DNA of 64,000 bases from Frankiales bacterium (GCA_025465465.1 JAODND010000035.1:58284-122283), one strand, 5' to 3'; shown: positions 1-9,000, numbered from the stretch's first letter. Numbers and translations: made by a program. The notes: a model not told the origin generated them from the sequence alone.

Positions 1-508
1 GGCCGGCACCTCGGACGAGCGCGGCGAGCAGCTCGAGCTCCTTCGGGCGGAGCTGCAGCTCGGTGTCGGCAAGCCAGGCCCGACGGGCCTGCTCGTCGAT
101 CCGCAGCGCGCCGGAGCGCAGCTCCACCCGACCCGGCTCGTCCCTGCGCCGGAGGTGGGCACGCAGCCGAGCCCGCAGCTCGTCCGGGCGGAAGGGCTTG
201 ATGATGACGTCGTCCGCGCCGCTGTCGAGCGCCCGGACCGCGTCGGCCTCGCTGCTGTGCGCGGTCACGACGATGACGAGGGTGTGTGGCCGCTCGTGGC
301 GGACCACCCGGCAGAGCTCGAGGCCATCGCCGTCGGGCAGCGTGAGGTCCAGCAGCACCAGCTCCCAGTCGCCCTGCTCGAGGCACGCAGTGGCAGCCTG
401 CAGGGTCGTCGCCCACTGCACCTTGTGGCCGTCGCCCGCGACGATCGCGACCAACGCAGCGCCCAGCGCCTGGTCGTCCTCGACGACGAGCACCCCAGCC
501 GCGGCCAT
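1..508 (-). CDS. OmpR/PhoB-type response regulator (C-terminus cut by window edge)
   Basis: DNA-binding response regulator, cytoplasmic. The receiver domain fills about residues 5-115: acidic pocket EDD at 10-12, phosphoacceptor Asp54 in LVLLDLTLPDGDG, and the conserved Lys in IIKPFRP near 106. The start of a winged-helix output domain follows (LQLRPKELELLAAL), and the window ends inside it. I chose the ATG at 506-508; a GTG four codons further in is possible. No partner kinase is visible here, so it probably lies beyond the left edge. The family assignment is secure. The regulon is unknown. Confidence 0.9.
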   Translation of the reverse strand, partial: MAAAGVLVVEDDQALGAALVAIVAGDGHKVQWATTLQAATACLEQGDWELVLLDLTLPDGDGLELCRVVRHERPHTLVIVVTAHSSEADAVRALDSGADDVIIKPFRPDELRARLRAHLRRRDEPGRVELRSGALRIDEQARRAWLADTELQLRPKELELLAALVRGAG

Positions 509-611
509 GGCTGCACGCTAGGGCAGCGCAGGGGCAGCTTCCTGAGAGAAATCTCGACAGCCGCACCAGAGAGGCGCACACTCCGGCCACCACCATTCCA
601 AGGGGCACACC

Positions 612-1064
612 GTGAACATCGACGTGAGCATCGACACCCCACGCCGCATCCTCGTCATCACCGACCGGCCCGAGCTGACCCCCGAGCTGCAGGTCGCCCT
701 CCGGTCACGGGCCGAGCAGGGGTCGGCGACCTTCCACCTGCTCGTCACCAACCCGGCACGCGCCGAATACCACCTGCTGCACCCGGAGCGGCACGATGCG
801 GTTGCGCGCGCCGAGCAGCAGCTGGGTCAGATGCTCGAGACCCTCCGCGACGCCATCGGTGCACCGGTCGACGGCTGCGTGTCCATCCGGCACGATGCGT
901 TCGAGGCCGTCGAGGAGCACCTGCTCGCGAGGCCTGCGGACGAGCTGGTCGTCGCGGTCACCTCTCATGAGCTGAGTCGGCGGCTGCACCACGACCTGCC
1001 GCATCGGCTCGACCACCTGCACCTGCCGATGACCGTCGTCGGTGGGCTCACGACCACCCACTGA
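612..1064 (+). CDS. Small soluble protein, universal-stress-like fold suspected
   Basis: A 150-residue protein with no signal peptide or membrane segment. It has a Rossmann-like pattern: a hydrophobic strand RILVITDRP near residue 12, another in FHLLVTNP, a strand ELVVAVTSHE near 118, and a C-terminal MTVVGG strand. This arrangement recalls universal stress proteins, but the usual ATP-binding G-2x-G-9x-G signature is not obvious, so the function stays unassigned. It is divergent from the response regulator at 508 and shares about 100 bases of intergenic DNA with it. Confidence 0.75.
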   Translation: MNIDVSIDTPRRILVITDRPELTPELQVALRSRAEQGSATFHLLVTNPARAEYHLLHPERHDAVARAEQQLGQMLETLRDAIGAPVDGCVSIRHDAFEAVEEHLLARPADELVVAVTSHELSRRLHHDLPHRLDHLHLPMTVVGGLTTTH

Positions 1065-1094
1065 CCACACAGGTCCTGCTCAGGGGCGGGACTG

Positions 1095-2270
1095 TTGGCT
1101 GCACCCGTGAGACGCGCCGGCCCCTTGCTCCTGTCCTGCCTGCTCCTGCTGTCGGGGTGCTCGGGTGGCTCGTCGTCGACGGCAGGGCCGGCCGCCTCGC
1201 CGTCGCCGTCGCCGACGCAGGTCACGCTGCCGCCGTCGCCGTCGGGGAGGCCGTCGTCGGTGTTCACCGGCGACCTCTACGCCGCCGACCGGCCCGGCCT
1301 GCTGAGCCCGGAGGCCGTACGGGCGAAGTCGCTGGTCTATGTGCCGGACGACGCCAACGCGCGGGTCGACGTCATCGACCCGCGCACCTACAAGGTGATC
1401 CGGCACGAGCCCGTCGGGCGGCTCCCGCAGCACGTGACGCCCAGCTGGGACCTGCGCACGCTCTGGGTCCTCAACGACATGGGCAACTCGCTGACACCCA
1501 TCGCCCCCCGGACCGGTCGGTTCGGCGCTCCGGTGCCGGTCGCCGATCCGTACAACCTCTACTTCACCGTCGACGGCCGCTCGGCCGTCGTGGTGGCGGA
1601 GCGGCTGAGCCGCCTCGACTTCCGCGACCCGCACACGATGCAGCTCCAGCAGTCGCTGCACGTCCCGTGCTCGGGCATCGACCACGCCGACTTCAGCATC
1701 GACGGGACACACGCCCTGTTCTCCTGCGAGTTCAGCGGGCAGCTGGTCTGGGTGGACATGGTGCACCGGCACGTCGACCGCGTCATCGACCTCCCGCGCC
1801 AGACGCCGCAGCGACCGAAGCCGCAGGACGTCAAGATCAGCCCTGACGGCCGCACCTTCTACGTCGCGGACCAGAACAGCAACGGGGTCTATCTCCTCGA
1901 CAGCCGAACCCTCCGGATCCGACGGTTCCTCACGACCGGGCTCGGCGCGCACGGGCTCTACGTCAGTCGTGACAGCAAGGACCTGTATGTCACCAACCGC
2001 CTCGGTGGCTCGGTCGCCGTCGTCTCCTTCGCCACCGGACGGCCGCGCGCCTTCTGGCCGATCCCCGGCGGCTCGCCCGACATGGGTGGAGTCTCGGCCG
2101 ACGGCAAGGTGCTGTGGCTCTCCGGCCGGTACACCGGCGAGGTCTATGCCCTCGACACCCGCAACGGGCACCTGCTCGCACGCATCAAGGTCGGGGGAGA
2201 ACCGCACGGCCTGTGCGTGTGGCCCCAACCCGGCAGGTTCTCCCTGGGGCACACCGGCATCCTGCGCTGA
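1095..2270 (+). CDS. Lipoprotein with YncE/YVTN-type beta-propeller
   Basis: Predicted lipoprotein of 391 residues. The N-terminal hydrophobic stretch ends in lipobox LSGC (Cys22), followed by a Ser/Pro/Thr-rich linker. From about residue 75 to the end there are repeated YVTN-style blades: LVYVPDDANARVDVID, FYVADQNSNGVYLLD, LYVTNRLGGSVAVVS and VYALDTRNGH. Such seven-bladed propellers usually act as extracytoplasmic binding scaffolds. The TTG at 1095 is preceded by a purine-rich AGGGGCGGG; the GTG at 1107 is an alternative start. It lies near the glucan operon, but on the opposite strand. Confidence 0.88.
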   Translation: MAAPVRRAGPLLLSCLLLLSGCSGGSSSTAGPAASPSPSPTQVTLPPSPSGRPSSVFTGDLYAADRPGLLSPEAVRAKSLVYVPDDANARVDVIDPRTYKVIRHEPVGRLPQHVTPSWDLRTLWVLNDMGNSLTPIAPRTGRFGAPVPVADPYNLYFTVDGRSAVVVAERLSRLDFRDPHTMQLQQSLHVPCSGIDHADFSIDGTHALFSCEFSGQLVWVDMVHRHVDRVIDLPRQTPQRPKPQDVKISPDGRTFYVADQNSNGVYLLDSRTLRIRRFLTTGLGAHGLYVSRDSKDLYVTNRLGGSVAVVSFATGRPRAFWPIPGGSPDMGGVSADGKVLWLSGRYTGEVYALDTRNGHLLARIKVGGEPHGLCVWPQPGRFSLGHTGILR

Positions 2271-2286
2271 TGCGACGATCGGGCCC

Positions 2287-2817
2287 GTGACCCCACTCGG
2301 ACCCCACGCCCTCGACCTGCCGGAAGCCCTGGCCCAGCTGGAGCTGCAACGGCTTGCCTGGCTGTACTGCCACGCCGTCGACCGCGGTGACATGGCCCTG
2401 CTCCGCAGCCTCTACACCGACGACGCGATCGACGATCACGGCGGCATGTTCCGTGGCACAGCGGACGAGTACGTCGCCTGGCTCCCCGCGATGCTCGCCG
2501 CCCTCGACGCGACCCGCCACACCATCGACTCGATGCTGTTCGTCGTCGACGGCGACCGCGCGCAGGGCGAGCTCGTCAACACCGCCTACCACCGCACCGG
2601 CGGCCAGGAGGTCATCGTCCGCGGTCGCTACCTGGACAGCTACTCACGCCGGGACGGGGTCTGGCGCATCCGGCACCGGTCGCTGGTGATGGACGCCTTC
2701 GAGCAGCGGACCACATCCGAGGCCGTCGGCTTCATCGGCAAGGGCGTCGAGTGGGGCACGCCGGACAGCAGCGATCCGGTCCACACGCGCCTGGACCTGT
2801 TCCGCCGGCAGGACTGA
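2287..2817 (+). CDS. SnoaL-like / NTF2-fold protein
   Basis: A 176-residue protein that looks like the SnoaL_4 branch of the NTF2 fold. It has an N-terminal helix followed by YCHAVDRGDMALLRSLYTDDA, a histidine-containing pocket around ATRHTID, and the strand-rich end GRYLDSYSRRDGVWRIRHRSLVMD. Members include ring-hydroxylating dioxygenase small-subunit-like and polyketide-cyclase-like proteins, and many have unknown substrates. The GTG start at 2287 is inferred from similarity to the usual N-terminus. It follows the propeller gene by 16 bases and may be co-transcribed with it. Confidence 0.8.
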   Translation: MTPLGPHALDLPEALAQLELQRLAWLYCHAVDRGDMALLRSLYTDDAIDDHGGMFRGTADEYVAWLPAMLAALDATRHTIDSMLFVVDGDRAQGELVNTAYHRTGGQEVIVRGRYLDSYSRRDGVWRIRHRSLVMDAFEQRTTSEAVGFIGKGVEWGTPDSSDPVHTRLDLFRRQD

Positions 2818-2826
2818 CAACCGCTC

Positions 2827-3228
2827 GTGTGGTGGCAGCTGGGGCTTGCGCTCCTGGCGAGCCTCCTCGCCCTCTGGTTGGTGCTGCTGCTGGTGCTGTG
2901 GCGGCTGTCTCCGGACGAGCTGACGGCACGGGACGCGCTGCGGCTTCTGCCCGATCTCGTGCGGCTCGTGGGACGGCTGGCCCGGGACGGCTCGCTCCCG
3001 CTTGGCGTGCGCATCCGGCTCTGGCTCCTGATCGGCTACCTCGCGCTACCGATCGACCTCGTGCCAGATGTGATCCCGGTGGTCGGGTACGCCGACGACC
3101 TGCTGGTCGTCGTGCTCACGCTGCGTTCCGTCGTCCGTCGGGCGGGGCAGGAAGCAGTACGCGAGCACTGGCCGGGCACCGAGCAGGGCTTCGGGGTGGT
3201 CTCCCGGCTGCTGGGTGATCGACCGTGA
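2827..3228 (+). CDS. DUF1232 (YkvA-like) membrane protein
   Basis: A 133-residue protein with one strong N-terminal membrane segment (residues 4-26, Leu-rich) and the DUF1232 signature near residues 70-98, IGYLALPIDLVPDVIPVVGY followed by ADD. The biochemical role of the family is unknown. The start is GTG at 2827, nine bases after the SnoaL-like stop, so it is likely the last gene of that plus-strand unit. It ends three bases before the convergent GH6 gene. Confidence 0.85.
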   Translation: MWWQLGLALLASLLALWLVLLLVLWRLSPDELTARDALRLLPDLVRLVGRLARDGSLPLGVRIRLWLLIGYLALPIDLVPDVIPVVGYADDLLVVVLTLRSVVRRAGQEAVREHWPGTEQGFGVVSRLLGDRP

Positions 3229-3230
3229 GA

Positions 3231-4214
3231 TCAGCTCCGCGTCGCCCAAGCGGTTCGCTGCACCAGGCCCACTGCGTACGCGGTCCAAAAGGAACCCGCG
3301 GCGGGTTCCCGCCGGCCGCAGCTGCCGTCTGACTCGCCTGGGTGCTTGACCCACAACAGGGCGTCGACCACCGGGTCGTTCACCGGATGCGGCGGCTGGC
3401 CGAGCGCTCTGCCTGCCGCATTGCACCACTGCGCGTCGCGGGTCGGTCCAAGGCCGTTGCGGCTCGTGTCGATGACGGCGTGCAGCCCCGGCAGCCTCGC
3501 TGCCAGTGCCTGGGCATAGTGGATGCTGTCGCCGGTCGTCTCGTAGCTCGAGACGTTGAGGGCGATTCCCCGGGCGGCCGCGACCCCGGCGCTTCGCAGC
3601 CGGGCCGCCATCGTCGCGGTGTCGATCCAGTGCGCGTGTCCGGCATCGAGATAGACGCGCGCGCCGGCCCGGGTCAGCACCGAGACGGCGCCACGCAGCA
3701 GGGCATAGCGCTCCGCGGCCGCTGTGCTCGTCAGACACGTGACGAGCGCCAGCGCGTCCGGCTCGAGCACGACGGCCGCGTGACTGCGCCCCAGCGGCAG
3801 GGAAAGAGCAGCGATCAGGCGCCGGTAGCCGGTTGCGGACAACCCGCCCGCCGACGCGCCGCCGCAGTCACGGTGCGGGAGTGCATAGACAGCGGCGACC
3901 AGGGTCGTGTGGGTCCTGGTCGCGGCAGCTGCGGCTGCGGCGAGCTCGGCCGGTGCTGCGGTTCCTCCGGTGATCCAGAGCGCCTGCGGGCGGCGCGCCA
4001 GGACGCTGAGGGCCCGAGCGGTCGCGCTGTCACCGCTGGCCTGCGCTGCGGTGGCAGCGCGCGCTGCCGTCGTGGTCGAGACCGTCAGCAGGCCTCGGCC
4101 GGTGAACGGCGAGGAGCCGGCAGCGGAGGCGGCAGGACCGCCGGCTGTCCCGGCCAGCAGGGCCCCGACGAGTGCTCCCAGGATCCACCGTGCGCGCTCG
4201 TGGAGGTTGCCCAT
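3231..4214 (-). CDS. Secreted glycoside hydrolase family 6 (beta-1,4-glucanase)
   Basis: Hydrolyses beta-1,4-glucan with inversion (family knowledge). The 327-residue protein begins with a signal peptide (about 1-31). GH6 landmarks in order: YALPHRDCGGASAGG (Asp116), VVLEPDALA (Asp153, the expected proton donor), YLDAGHAHWI (Asp190), LNVSSYETT, VIDTSRNGLGP, and LLWVKHPGESDG (Asp296 near the expected base position). No cellulose-binding module is present, which suits a trimming enzyme more than a scavenging cellulase. It is the last gene of the minus-strand glucan operon, 76 bases after the GH8 gene. Streptomyces csl loci also carry a GH6 (CslZ) next to a GT2. Confidence 0.93.
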   Translation of the reverse strand: MGNLHERARWILGALVGALLAGTAGGPAASAAGSSPFTGRGLLTVSTTTAARAATAAQASGDSATARALSVLARRPQALWITGGTAAPAELAAAAAAATRTHTTLVAAVYALPHRDCGGASAGGLSATGYRRLIAALSLPLGRSHAAVVLEPDALALVTCLTSTAAAERYALLRGAVSVLTRAGARVYLDAGHAHWIDTATMAARLRSAGVAAARGIALNVSSYETTGDSIHYAQALAARLPGLHAVIDTSRNGLGPTRDAQWCNAAGRALGQPPHPVNDPVVDALLWVKHPGESDGSCGRREPAAGSFWTAYAVGLVQRTAWATRS

Positions 4215-4290
4215 GACGTCTGATCGGCGGGTCGTAGGTCGGGCCCAAGGGCGCTGGACACCGGGCTAGGTGACTGTGCCGTCTGCGCCA

Positions 4291-5385
4291 TCACAAGCAG
4301 CTGCCGAGCCGGTGCGTCGTGAGCAGCACGCGTCCGAGCGCGGCCCAGGCGTCCCCGTAGTAGGTCGGGTAGCGCGTCGCCAGCGTCGAGGCGATTCCCA
4401 ACAGGTCGTGCCCGCGGCGCGGGTCGCCGGCGGCGTAGGCCACCGCGGCCGTCGCGACCGCGGACAGCGGGGTCTGGACCGCCTGGCGGACAGTGCCGTC
4501 CAGGTGCCGGCTCAAGGGCGCTTGGTCTGCTGTGCCCCTGATGAGTGGCCAGAGCCGCGCGAGCAGCGCTCGACCGTCGACGGTGCACGCGTTCCAGACG
4601 GCCGCGCGCATCCCGTCCGGGCCGAACTGCGCGGGAGTGCCCCCGTCGGGGCTTCCCGTCGGTCGCGGAGCTCCGTGGCTCAGCAGTGCCCAGTCGGGCG
4701 GCAGCGCCGTGCCGTTCGAGGTCAACCGGCGCAGGTGGCCGGTGTCTGCTGCTGTCAGGTGAGCCCAGCGCAGGTCGCCGGTCAGACTGGCCAAGGCGGC
4801 GTTGGCCGCGGGCGTCCAGTATCCGGGCTCCGAGACGACGGGCGTGCCGGCGATGACGGCCCAGGGACCCGCGGCCAACGTGACCTGGCCCGTGTCGTCG
4901 TACCCCGCTTCCTTGTCGACCACGGCACCCGCGAGCGCGCGAGCGGCGTCGGTGTAGCCGGGGTTGCGGAAGCGCTGACCCGCGAGGCTCAGTGCCCAGG
5001 CGACCTGCGTGTCGGCGTCTGCGGCCGGCGTCGCGTCGATGAGCGAGCCGGCCTTCCAGTGGTAGCCGAGCAGCCCGTCGGGCCGCTCGAGGTGCGCCGC
5101 CGTCCACGACCAGACCCGTTGGAACGTGGCCCGGTCGTCGACGGCCACGGCCAGCAGCAGGGCGTACCCCTGTCCCTCGCTCACCGTGTCGGCGCCCTGG
5201 TCCCGGCGGACGACGCGACCGTCGGGGTCGACCCACTCGCGCAGGAAGCTGCTGGCAGCATCCCTGGCCCGTGCGTCGTCGCCGCCGCTCCCCACCCGGG
5301 TTGCGGCCTGCGCGGAGCAGCCGGCCAGGGTCGCGACGGTGAGGACGACCGCCGCGGCCCGCCGCCGCGGCAGCAGCCGCAGCAT
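4291..5385 (-). CDS. Lipoprotein glycoside hydrolase family 8 (BcsZ-like endoglucanase)
   Basis: A 364-residue predicted lipoprotein (lipobox LAGC, Cys23) with a GH8 catalytic domain. The general acid is Glu70 in VSEGQGYALLLAVAVDD, and the conserved Asp pair lies in AADADTQVAWAL (about 123-125). GH8 enzymes such as BcsZ accompany cellulose synthases and cut nascent glucan. Here the enzyme is surface-tethered rather than free in a periplasm. The gene starts two bases after the DivIVA-like gene ends, so it belongs to the same transcript. Family assignment is strong; the substrate is inferred. Confidence 0.92.
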   Translation of the reverse strand: MLRLLPRRRAAAVVLTVATLAGCSAQAATRVGSGGDDARARDAASSFLREWVDPDGRVVRRDQGADTVSEGQGYALLLAVAVDDRATFQRVWSWTAAHLERPDGLLGYHWKAGSLIDATPAADADTQVAWALSLAGQRFRNPGYTDAARALAGAVVDKEAGYDDTGQVTLAAGPWAVIAGTPVVSEPGYWTPAANAALASLTGDLRWAHLTAADTGHLRRLTSNGTALPPDWALLSHGAPRPTGSPDGGTPAQFGPDGMRAAVWNACTVDGRALLARLWPLIRGTADQAPLSRHLDGTVRQAVQTPLSAVATAAVAYAAGDPRRGHDLLGIASTLATRYPTYYGDAWAALGRVLLTTHRLGSCL

Positions 5386-5387
5386 GG

Positions 5388-6047
5388 TCAGAGCTGACCG
5401 ACCGCCTGGCGGTCGGTGAGGTCGACGACGTCAGCACCTTGCTCGGCGGAAGCGGTGACAGCCTCCTGCACCTGTGCGGCCTGCACGGGCTGCGGACCTT
5501 GGCCGCCGGAGAGGCCAAGGGTCGTCAGGACGTCGCGCACGCGGTTGAGCTCGGAGACCACCCCGTCTCGCCGACGTGCGATGTCCGCGAGCTCGTGCTC
5601 GGTGGCGAGCTTGGCCTGCTCGCACTCGCTGCGGGTCTTGTCGGCGAGGGAGTCGGCCTCGTCGCGCGCGGTCGCGCGGATGCTGTCGGCCTCCTCCGCG
5701 GCCAGCCGCAGGATGGTCGCGATCCGCTCGCCCAGCCCGTCGTACGCCGCGGCGGGGCCGGCGACGTTTTCCGACGCACGGGCCACCTCGCGTTCGAGGT
5801 CGGTGATGCGACGCTGCGCCTGGGTGACGCGCCGGTCGGCGTTGGCGGCTCGGACCTCGGCGTCGTGGAGGAACTCCTGGAGCCGGACGACGTAGTCCTC
5901 GACCTGCCCCCGGTCGTAGCCGCGCATCACCGTGGCGAACTCGGGGAGCTCTGTGGTGAGGGCTGCCACCGCGAGAGATCCGGTGTCGGTCGCCGCCTCG
6001 GCCTGGTCATCGGTGACGGCAGTCAGGCGGGTGGTCTCGGTCATCAT
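5388..6047 (-). CDS. DivIVA-domain coiled-coil protein
   Basis: A 219-residue cytoplasmic protein. Residues about 35-60 (LPEFATVMRGYDRGQVEDYV) match the DivIVA N-terminal lipid-binding motif. A long coiled coil rich in Glu, Arg and Ala runs to about 190, then a Gln/Val-rich tail. Related proteins mark poles and septa or organise wall synthesis. Inside this glucan operon it may position the synthase, as polar glucan synthesis in Streptomyces depends on DivIVA (inference). The first ATG overlaps the stop of the GT39 gene as ATGA, which supports translational coupling. A second ATG follows immediately and sits better behind AAGGAG. Confidence 0.85.
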   Translation of the reverse strand: MMTETTRLTAVTDDQAEAATDTGSLAVAALTTELPEFATVMRGYDRGQVEDYVVRLQEFLHDAEVRAANADRRVTQAQRRITDLEREVARASENVAGPAAAYDGLGERIATILRLAAEEADSIRATARDEADSLADKTRSECEQAKLATEHELADIARRRDGVVSELNRVRDVLTTLGLSGGQGPQPVQAAQVQEAVTASAEQGADVVDLTDRQAVGQL

Positions 6048-7684
6048 GCTCCTTGTGAGGTGTGTGTGATGGCGCGGATCTCGACGCGCTCGCTGCCCGA
6101 GCCGAACGTCGTCAGGACGGTCGAGTTCGTCAGCGCTTCGCGTACGAGCGTCAGGGACCGCGTCGTGTTGCTCTGCAGCGCGGCACGGATGACCGGCGTC
6201 GACAGCACGACGTCGAAGTCGGAGTACCGCCGGATCTGCTGGCGCACCGAGGGGTCGAGGTTGTTGGCGAAGTCGAGCTTGTAGAACCACACCACCTGAC
6301 TCCGGGAGTAGCCGTGGCTGACCAGGTCGGTCCACACCGTGTCGTCGACGAGCAGCCTGCCGCGCTGGTGGTGCGCCTCCAGCCACCGCTCTGCCGAACG
6401 CGTGGCAGCGGACTGGTCGTTGCCGTCCAGGACCTGGTTGCCGTGCGCCCAGGCCGGTCCGACGCCGACCAGCAGCGCGGCGCAGACCGCACCGGCCCCG
6501 GCGAAGCGCAGGCCCAGCGGCACCGTTCGTGACCACTCCCAGGCGAGGTCGCCGGCGGCCGCCACCGCGAGCGCCGCGAACGGGAGCACCGTGATGACGA
6601 GCGGCTCGGGCAGATAGCCCGGGCGCACGATCGCGACGAGCATCAGCGCGAGAGCGAGGCCGACCGGCCGATACCGGCGACACAGCAGGACAGGTACGCA
6701 CGCCAGGACCCCCGCCGCGACCAGCAGGCCATCGAGGCTGAGCCATCCCGTCAGCACCTGGCGGGAGCCACTCGAGGCGGACAGCACCGAACCTGTCGAC
6801 GGCCGGCTGAAGAACTGGAAGTCCAGTGCCTCCAGCAACGACACGTGCCCGGGCCCGGGCAGCAGCTCACCCTTCAGGACCGCGAGCAACGGATAGGACG
6901 CGCTGAGCAGCACGAACCCACTGGCAAACCCGGTGAGGCAGAACGTGCGGGTCTGCCGGACGCTGCGCTGCCACAGCAGCAGCACGAGGGCCGGCAGGAG
7001 CAGGACCGATGTCTCCTTGGTGAGGACCGCTCCGGCGAAGCACAGCCCGGCGCCGACGTTGGCCCACAAGTCGCGCCGGGGGGAGGCGGCGAGCACGAAG
7101 GCCCCCAGCAGCCAGGGCATCGCCAGGTTGTCGAGGTAGACCATGCGGCTCATCCCGACGGCCAGCGGCGACAGCCCCCAGGCGGCGACGGCCAGACCGG
7201 CGAGCGCCCGATGCATCCCGAGCCGCCTGGCAAAGGCATAGAGCAGTCCGGCGTCAACGACGGCGTAGGCCACCATCAGCCGTCGCGCTGAGACGATCGC
7301 GAGGTCGTTGCCGCCGAACGTGTGGGTCAGCGACGTCCACGCCGACAGCTGCAGCCAGCCGAACGGCGGATGGTCATACCAGTAGGTGTACGGCGCGAGG
7401 GAGTGCAGGTGCTGGACGGCCCAGGCCTGAGCGAGGTAGGTGCCCTCGTCGTCGGACAGTGCCGGGCCGTGCGACAGCCCCCACATCCGCACCACAGCGG
7501 TGCCCACGAGCAGCGGCACGAGGACGACGAGACTGAGCCGGTGCCGCCAGGTCCAGGCGAGCAGCCGGGCCCGGGCGGTGCGCCATGTGCCGATCGGGTC
7601 GTACGGCTCCGGCGCGGGCAGCTGCAGTCGGACCCGGTCCGCCTCCGACAGCACCGATGAGGTCGCGGTGGTGCGGCGGCTCAT
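6044..7684 (-). CDS. GT39 (PMT/ArnT-like) integral membrane glycosyltransferase
   Basis: A 546-residue polytopic membrane protein of the ArnT_like_1/PMT superfamily. After a cytoplasmic N-terminus and first membrane helix comes the acidic catalytic loop SDDEGTYLAQAWAVQH (Asp78-Asp79-Glu80), then the PPFGWLQL motif. About ten further hydrophobic helices follow, then a soluble C-terminal extracytoplasmic portion. These enzymes transfer sugars from polyprenyl-phosphate donors to an acceptor outside the membrane. The gene overlaps both neighbours by ATGA (at 7681-7684 and 6044-6047), so it is an integral member of the glucan operon. The acceptor is unknown. Confidence 0.9.
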   Translation of the reverse strand: MSRRTTATSSVLSEADRVRLQLPAPEPYDPIGTWRTARARLLAWTWRHRLSLVVLVPLLVGTAVVRMWGLSHGPALSDDEGTYLAQAWAVQHLHSLAPYTYWYDHPPFGWLQLSAWTSLTHTFGGNDLAIVSARRLMVAYAVVDAGLLYAFARRLGMHRALAGLAVAAWGLSPLAVGMSRMVYLDNLAMPWLLGAFVLAASPRRDLWANVGAGLCFAGAVLTKETSVLLLPALVLLLWQRSVRQTRTFCLTGFASGFVLLSASYPLLAVLKGELLPGPGHVSLLEALDFQFFSRPSTGSVLSASSGSRQVLTGWLSLDGLLVAAGVLACVPVLLCRRYRPVGLALALMLVAIVRPGYLPEPLVITVLPFAALAVAAAGDLAWEWSRTVPLGLRFAGAGAVCAALLVGVGPAWAHGNQVLDGNDQSAATRSAERWLEAHHQRGRLLVDDTVWTDLVSHGYSRSQVVWFYKLDFANNLDPSVRQQIRRYSDFDVVLSTPVIRAALQSNTTRSLTLVREALTNSTVLTTFGSGSERVEIRAITHTSQGA

Positions 7685-9000
7685 CGGCTGCTCTCCCGCA
7701 CCGTGGTGCCGGGGACGGTGTCAGGCGCCGGCCGGGTGATGGCCGAGAGCACCGGGGACAGGTGTGCTCCACTGTGCGAGGTCTTCTCCCAGCCCCGCTG
7801 ACCCCGGGCCTCGCGCACCACCGCGCGCACAGCCGCCACGCCGAGCAGCACCTGGTAGAACGGCGTGCCGACCACGAGGATCAGGTAGTCCGTCCAGCGC
7901 GCCCGGATGTAGTAGACGCGACAGAACTCCCGGAGTCCCACGACCTCGAAGGCCGCCATCGCTGCGGTCGGGATGGCCGGCAAGAAGGTGAGCAGGGCGA
8001 GAGCGACCGGCACCCGCACGAACAGCGCGGTCGCGACGGACACCGGGATGGCCACGCCGGCGAAGGCCTGCAGGAACGGCTGGGACAACGTGAACCTGGC
8101 CAGCATCCGCTGACGACGGGTGGGGAGGTCCCGCCACAGACCCTTGTGGAGGACCTGGAGGAACCCCTGGTTCCACCGCGTGCGTTGCTTGACGAGGTCG
8201 CGGATGCGGTGAGGGGTCTCCTCGCGGGTGACGAGGTGCGGGTCATAGGCGACGGCCACCTTGGCGCCGAGGGCCGACAACCGCACGCCGAGCTCGCAGT
8301 CCTCCGCGAGGCAGTCGGCGTCCCAGCCACCGACTGCGCGGAGCAGGTCCGTGCGCACGAACACGGTGTTGCCACCCAACGGGATGAACCCGTGCCGGGC
8401 GTGGAGGTGGAGGCGGCTGCGAAACCAGAAGAAGTACTCCAGGCAGTTGCGCATGGAGTACCAGGAGGAACGGAAGTCGATCAGCTGGACGCCGCCCTGG
8501 ACGACGTGGGCGCTGTGGCGTCGGAATGCCGTGTCGACGACGCGCAGCAGCCGGGGGTCGACATCGTCCTCGGCGTCGAACACGCCGACGATCGCGCCCG
8601 TGCAGTGCTGCAGCGCGAGGTTCAGAGCCTTCGGCTTGTTCTTCGGGACGCTGTCGTCGACCAGGACGCGCACCCTGTCCTTGGAGACTGCTGCGACGTC
8701 GCGGGCAACCTGCTCGGTTTCGGGGTCGTCATGCCCCACGACGACGAGGATCTCGAAGTCCGGATGCGCCATTGCCCGGAGCTTGTTGAGGGTCGCCGCC
8801 AGCACCGCCTGCTCATGGCGGGCCGGCACGATGAGGGAGAACGAGAGCCCCGGATCGTCGGGCGCCCGGTCGAACTCGGTGCCCTTCAGGTCACCGGGCG
8901 TCCGCCAGGCGTGCAGCATCCACCACAGCGTCACGCCCGCCAGCGCTGCCAGCAGCACCGACATCACCACCAGGCCGGTGGCGAGCAACAAGAACGGCAC
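7681..9000 (-). CDS. Cellulose-synthase-like family 2 glycosyltransferase
   Basis: Processive GT2 of 439 residues. It has an N-terminal membrane helix (1-30) and a GT-A domain starting at FSLIVPARHEQAV. The donor-site Asp motif FDAEDD is at 141-146, the catalytic ED in CLAEDCELGVRL at 233-234, and QRTRWNQG at 272-279, the (Q/R)xxRW signature of processive synthases. Three or four C-terminal membrane helices follow. It lacks a PilZ domain, so any c-di-GMP control would be indirect. The first gene of the operon, it starts at an ATG behind GGGGAAGCT. With GH8 and GH6 downstream, a beta-glucan product is likely but unproven; poly-GlcNAc is the main alternative. Confidence 0.92.
   Translation of the reverse strand: MPFLLLATGLVVMSVLLAALAGVTLWWMLHAWRTPGDLKGTEFDRAPDDPGLSFSLIVPARHEQAVLAATLNKLRAMAHPDFEILVVVGHDDPETEQVARDVAAVSKDRVRVLVDDSVPKNKPKALNLALQHCTGAIVGVFDAEDDVDPRLLRVVDTAFRRHSAHVVQGGVQLIDFRSSWYSMRNCLEYFFWFRSRLHLHARHGFIPLGGNTVFVRTDLLRAVGGWDADCLAEDCELGVRLSALGAKVAVAYDPHLVTREETPHRIRDLVKQRTRWNQGFLQVLHKGLWRDLPTRRQRMLARFTLSQPFLQAFAGVAIPVSVATALFVRVPVALALLTFLPAIPTAAMAAFEVVGLREFCRVYYIRARWTDYLILVVGTPFYQVLLGVAAVRAVVREARGQRGWEKTSHSGAHLSPVLSAITRPAPDTVPGTTVRESSR

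Noticed and set aside
1080..2393. 437-residue minus-strand frame opposite the propeller gene
   Set aside because: Asp/Val/Arg-rich shadow of the real plus-strand lipoprotein gene, with no domain or export signal of its own.
6048..6746. N-terminal extension of the DivIVA-like gene
   Set aside because: It lies antisense-frame within the GT39 gene and is Arg/Pro-rich; the ATGA overlap at 6044-6047 marks the true start.
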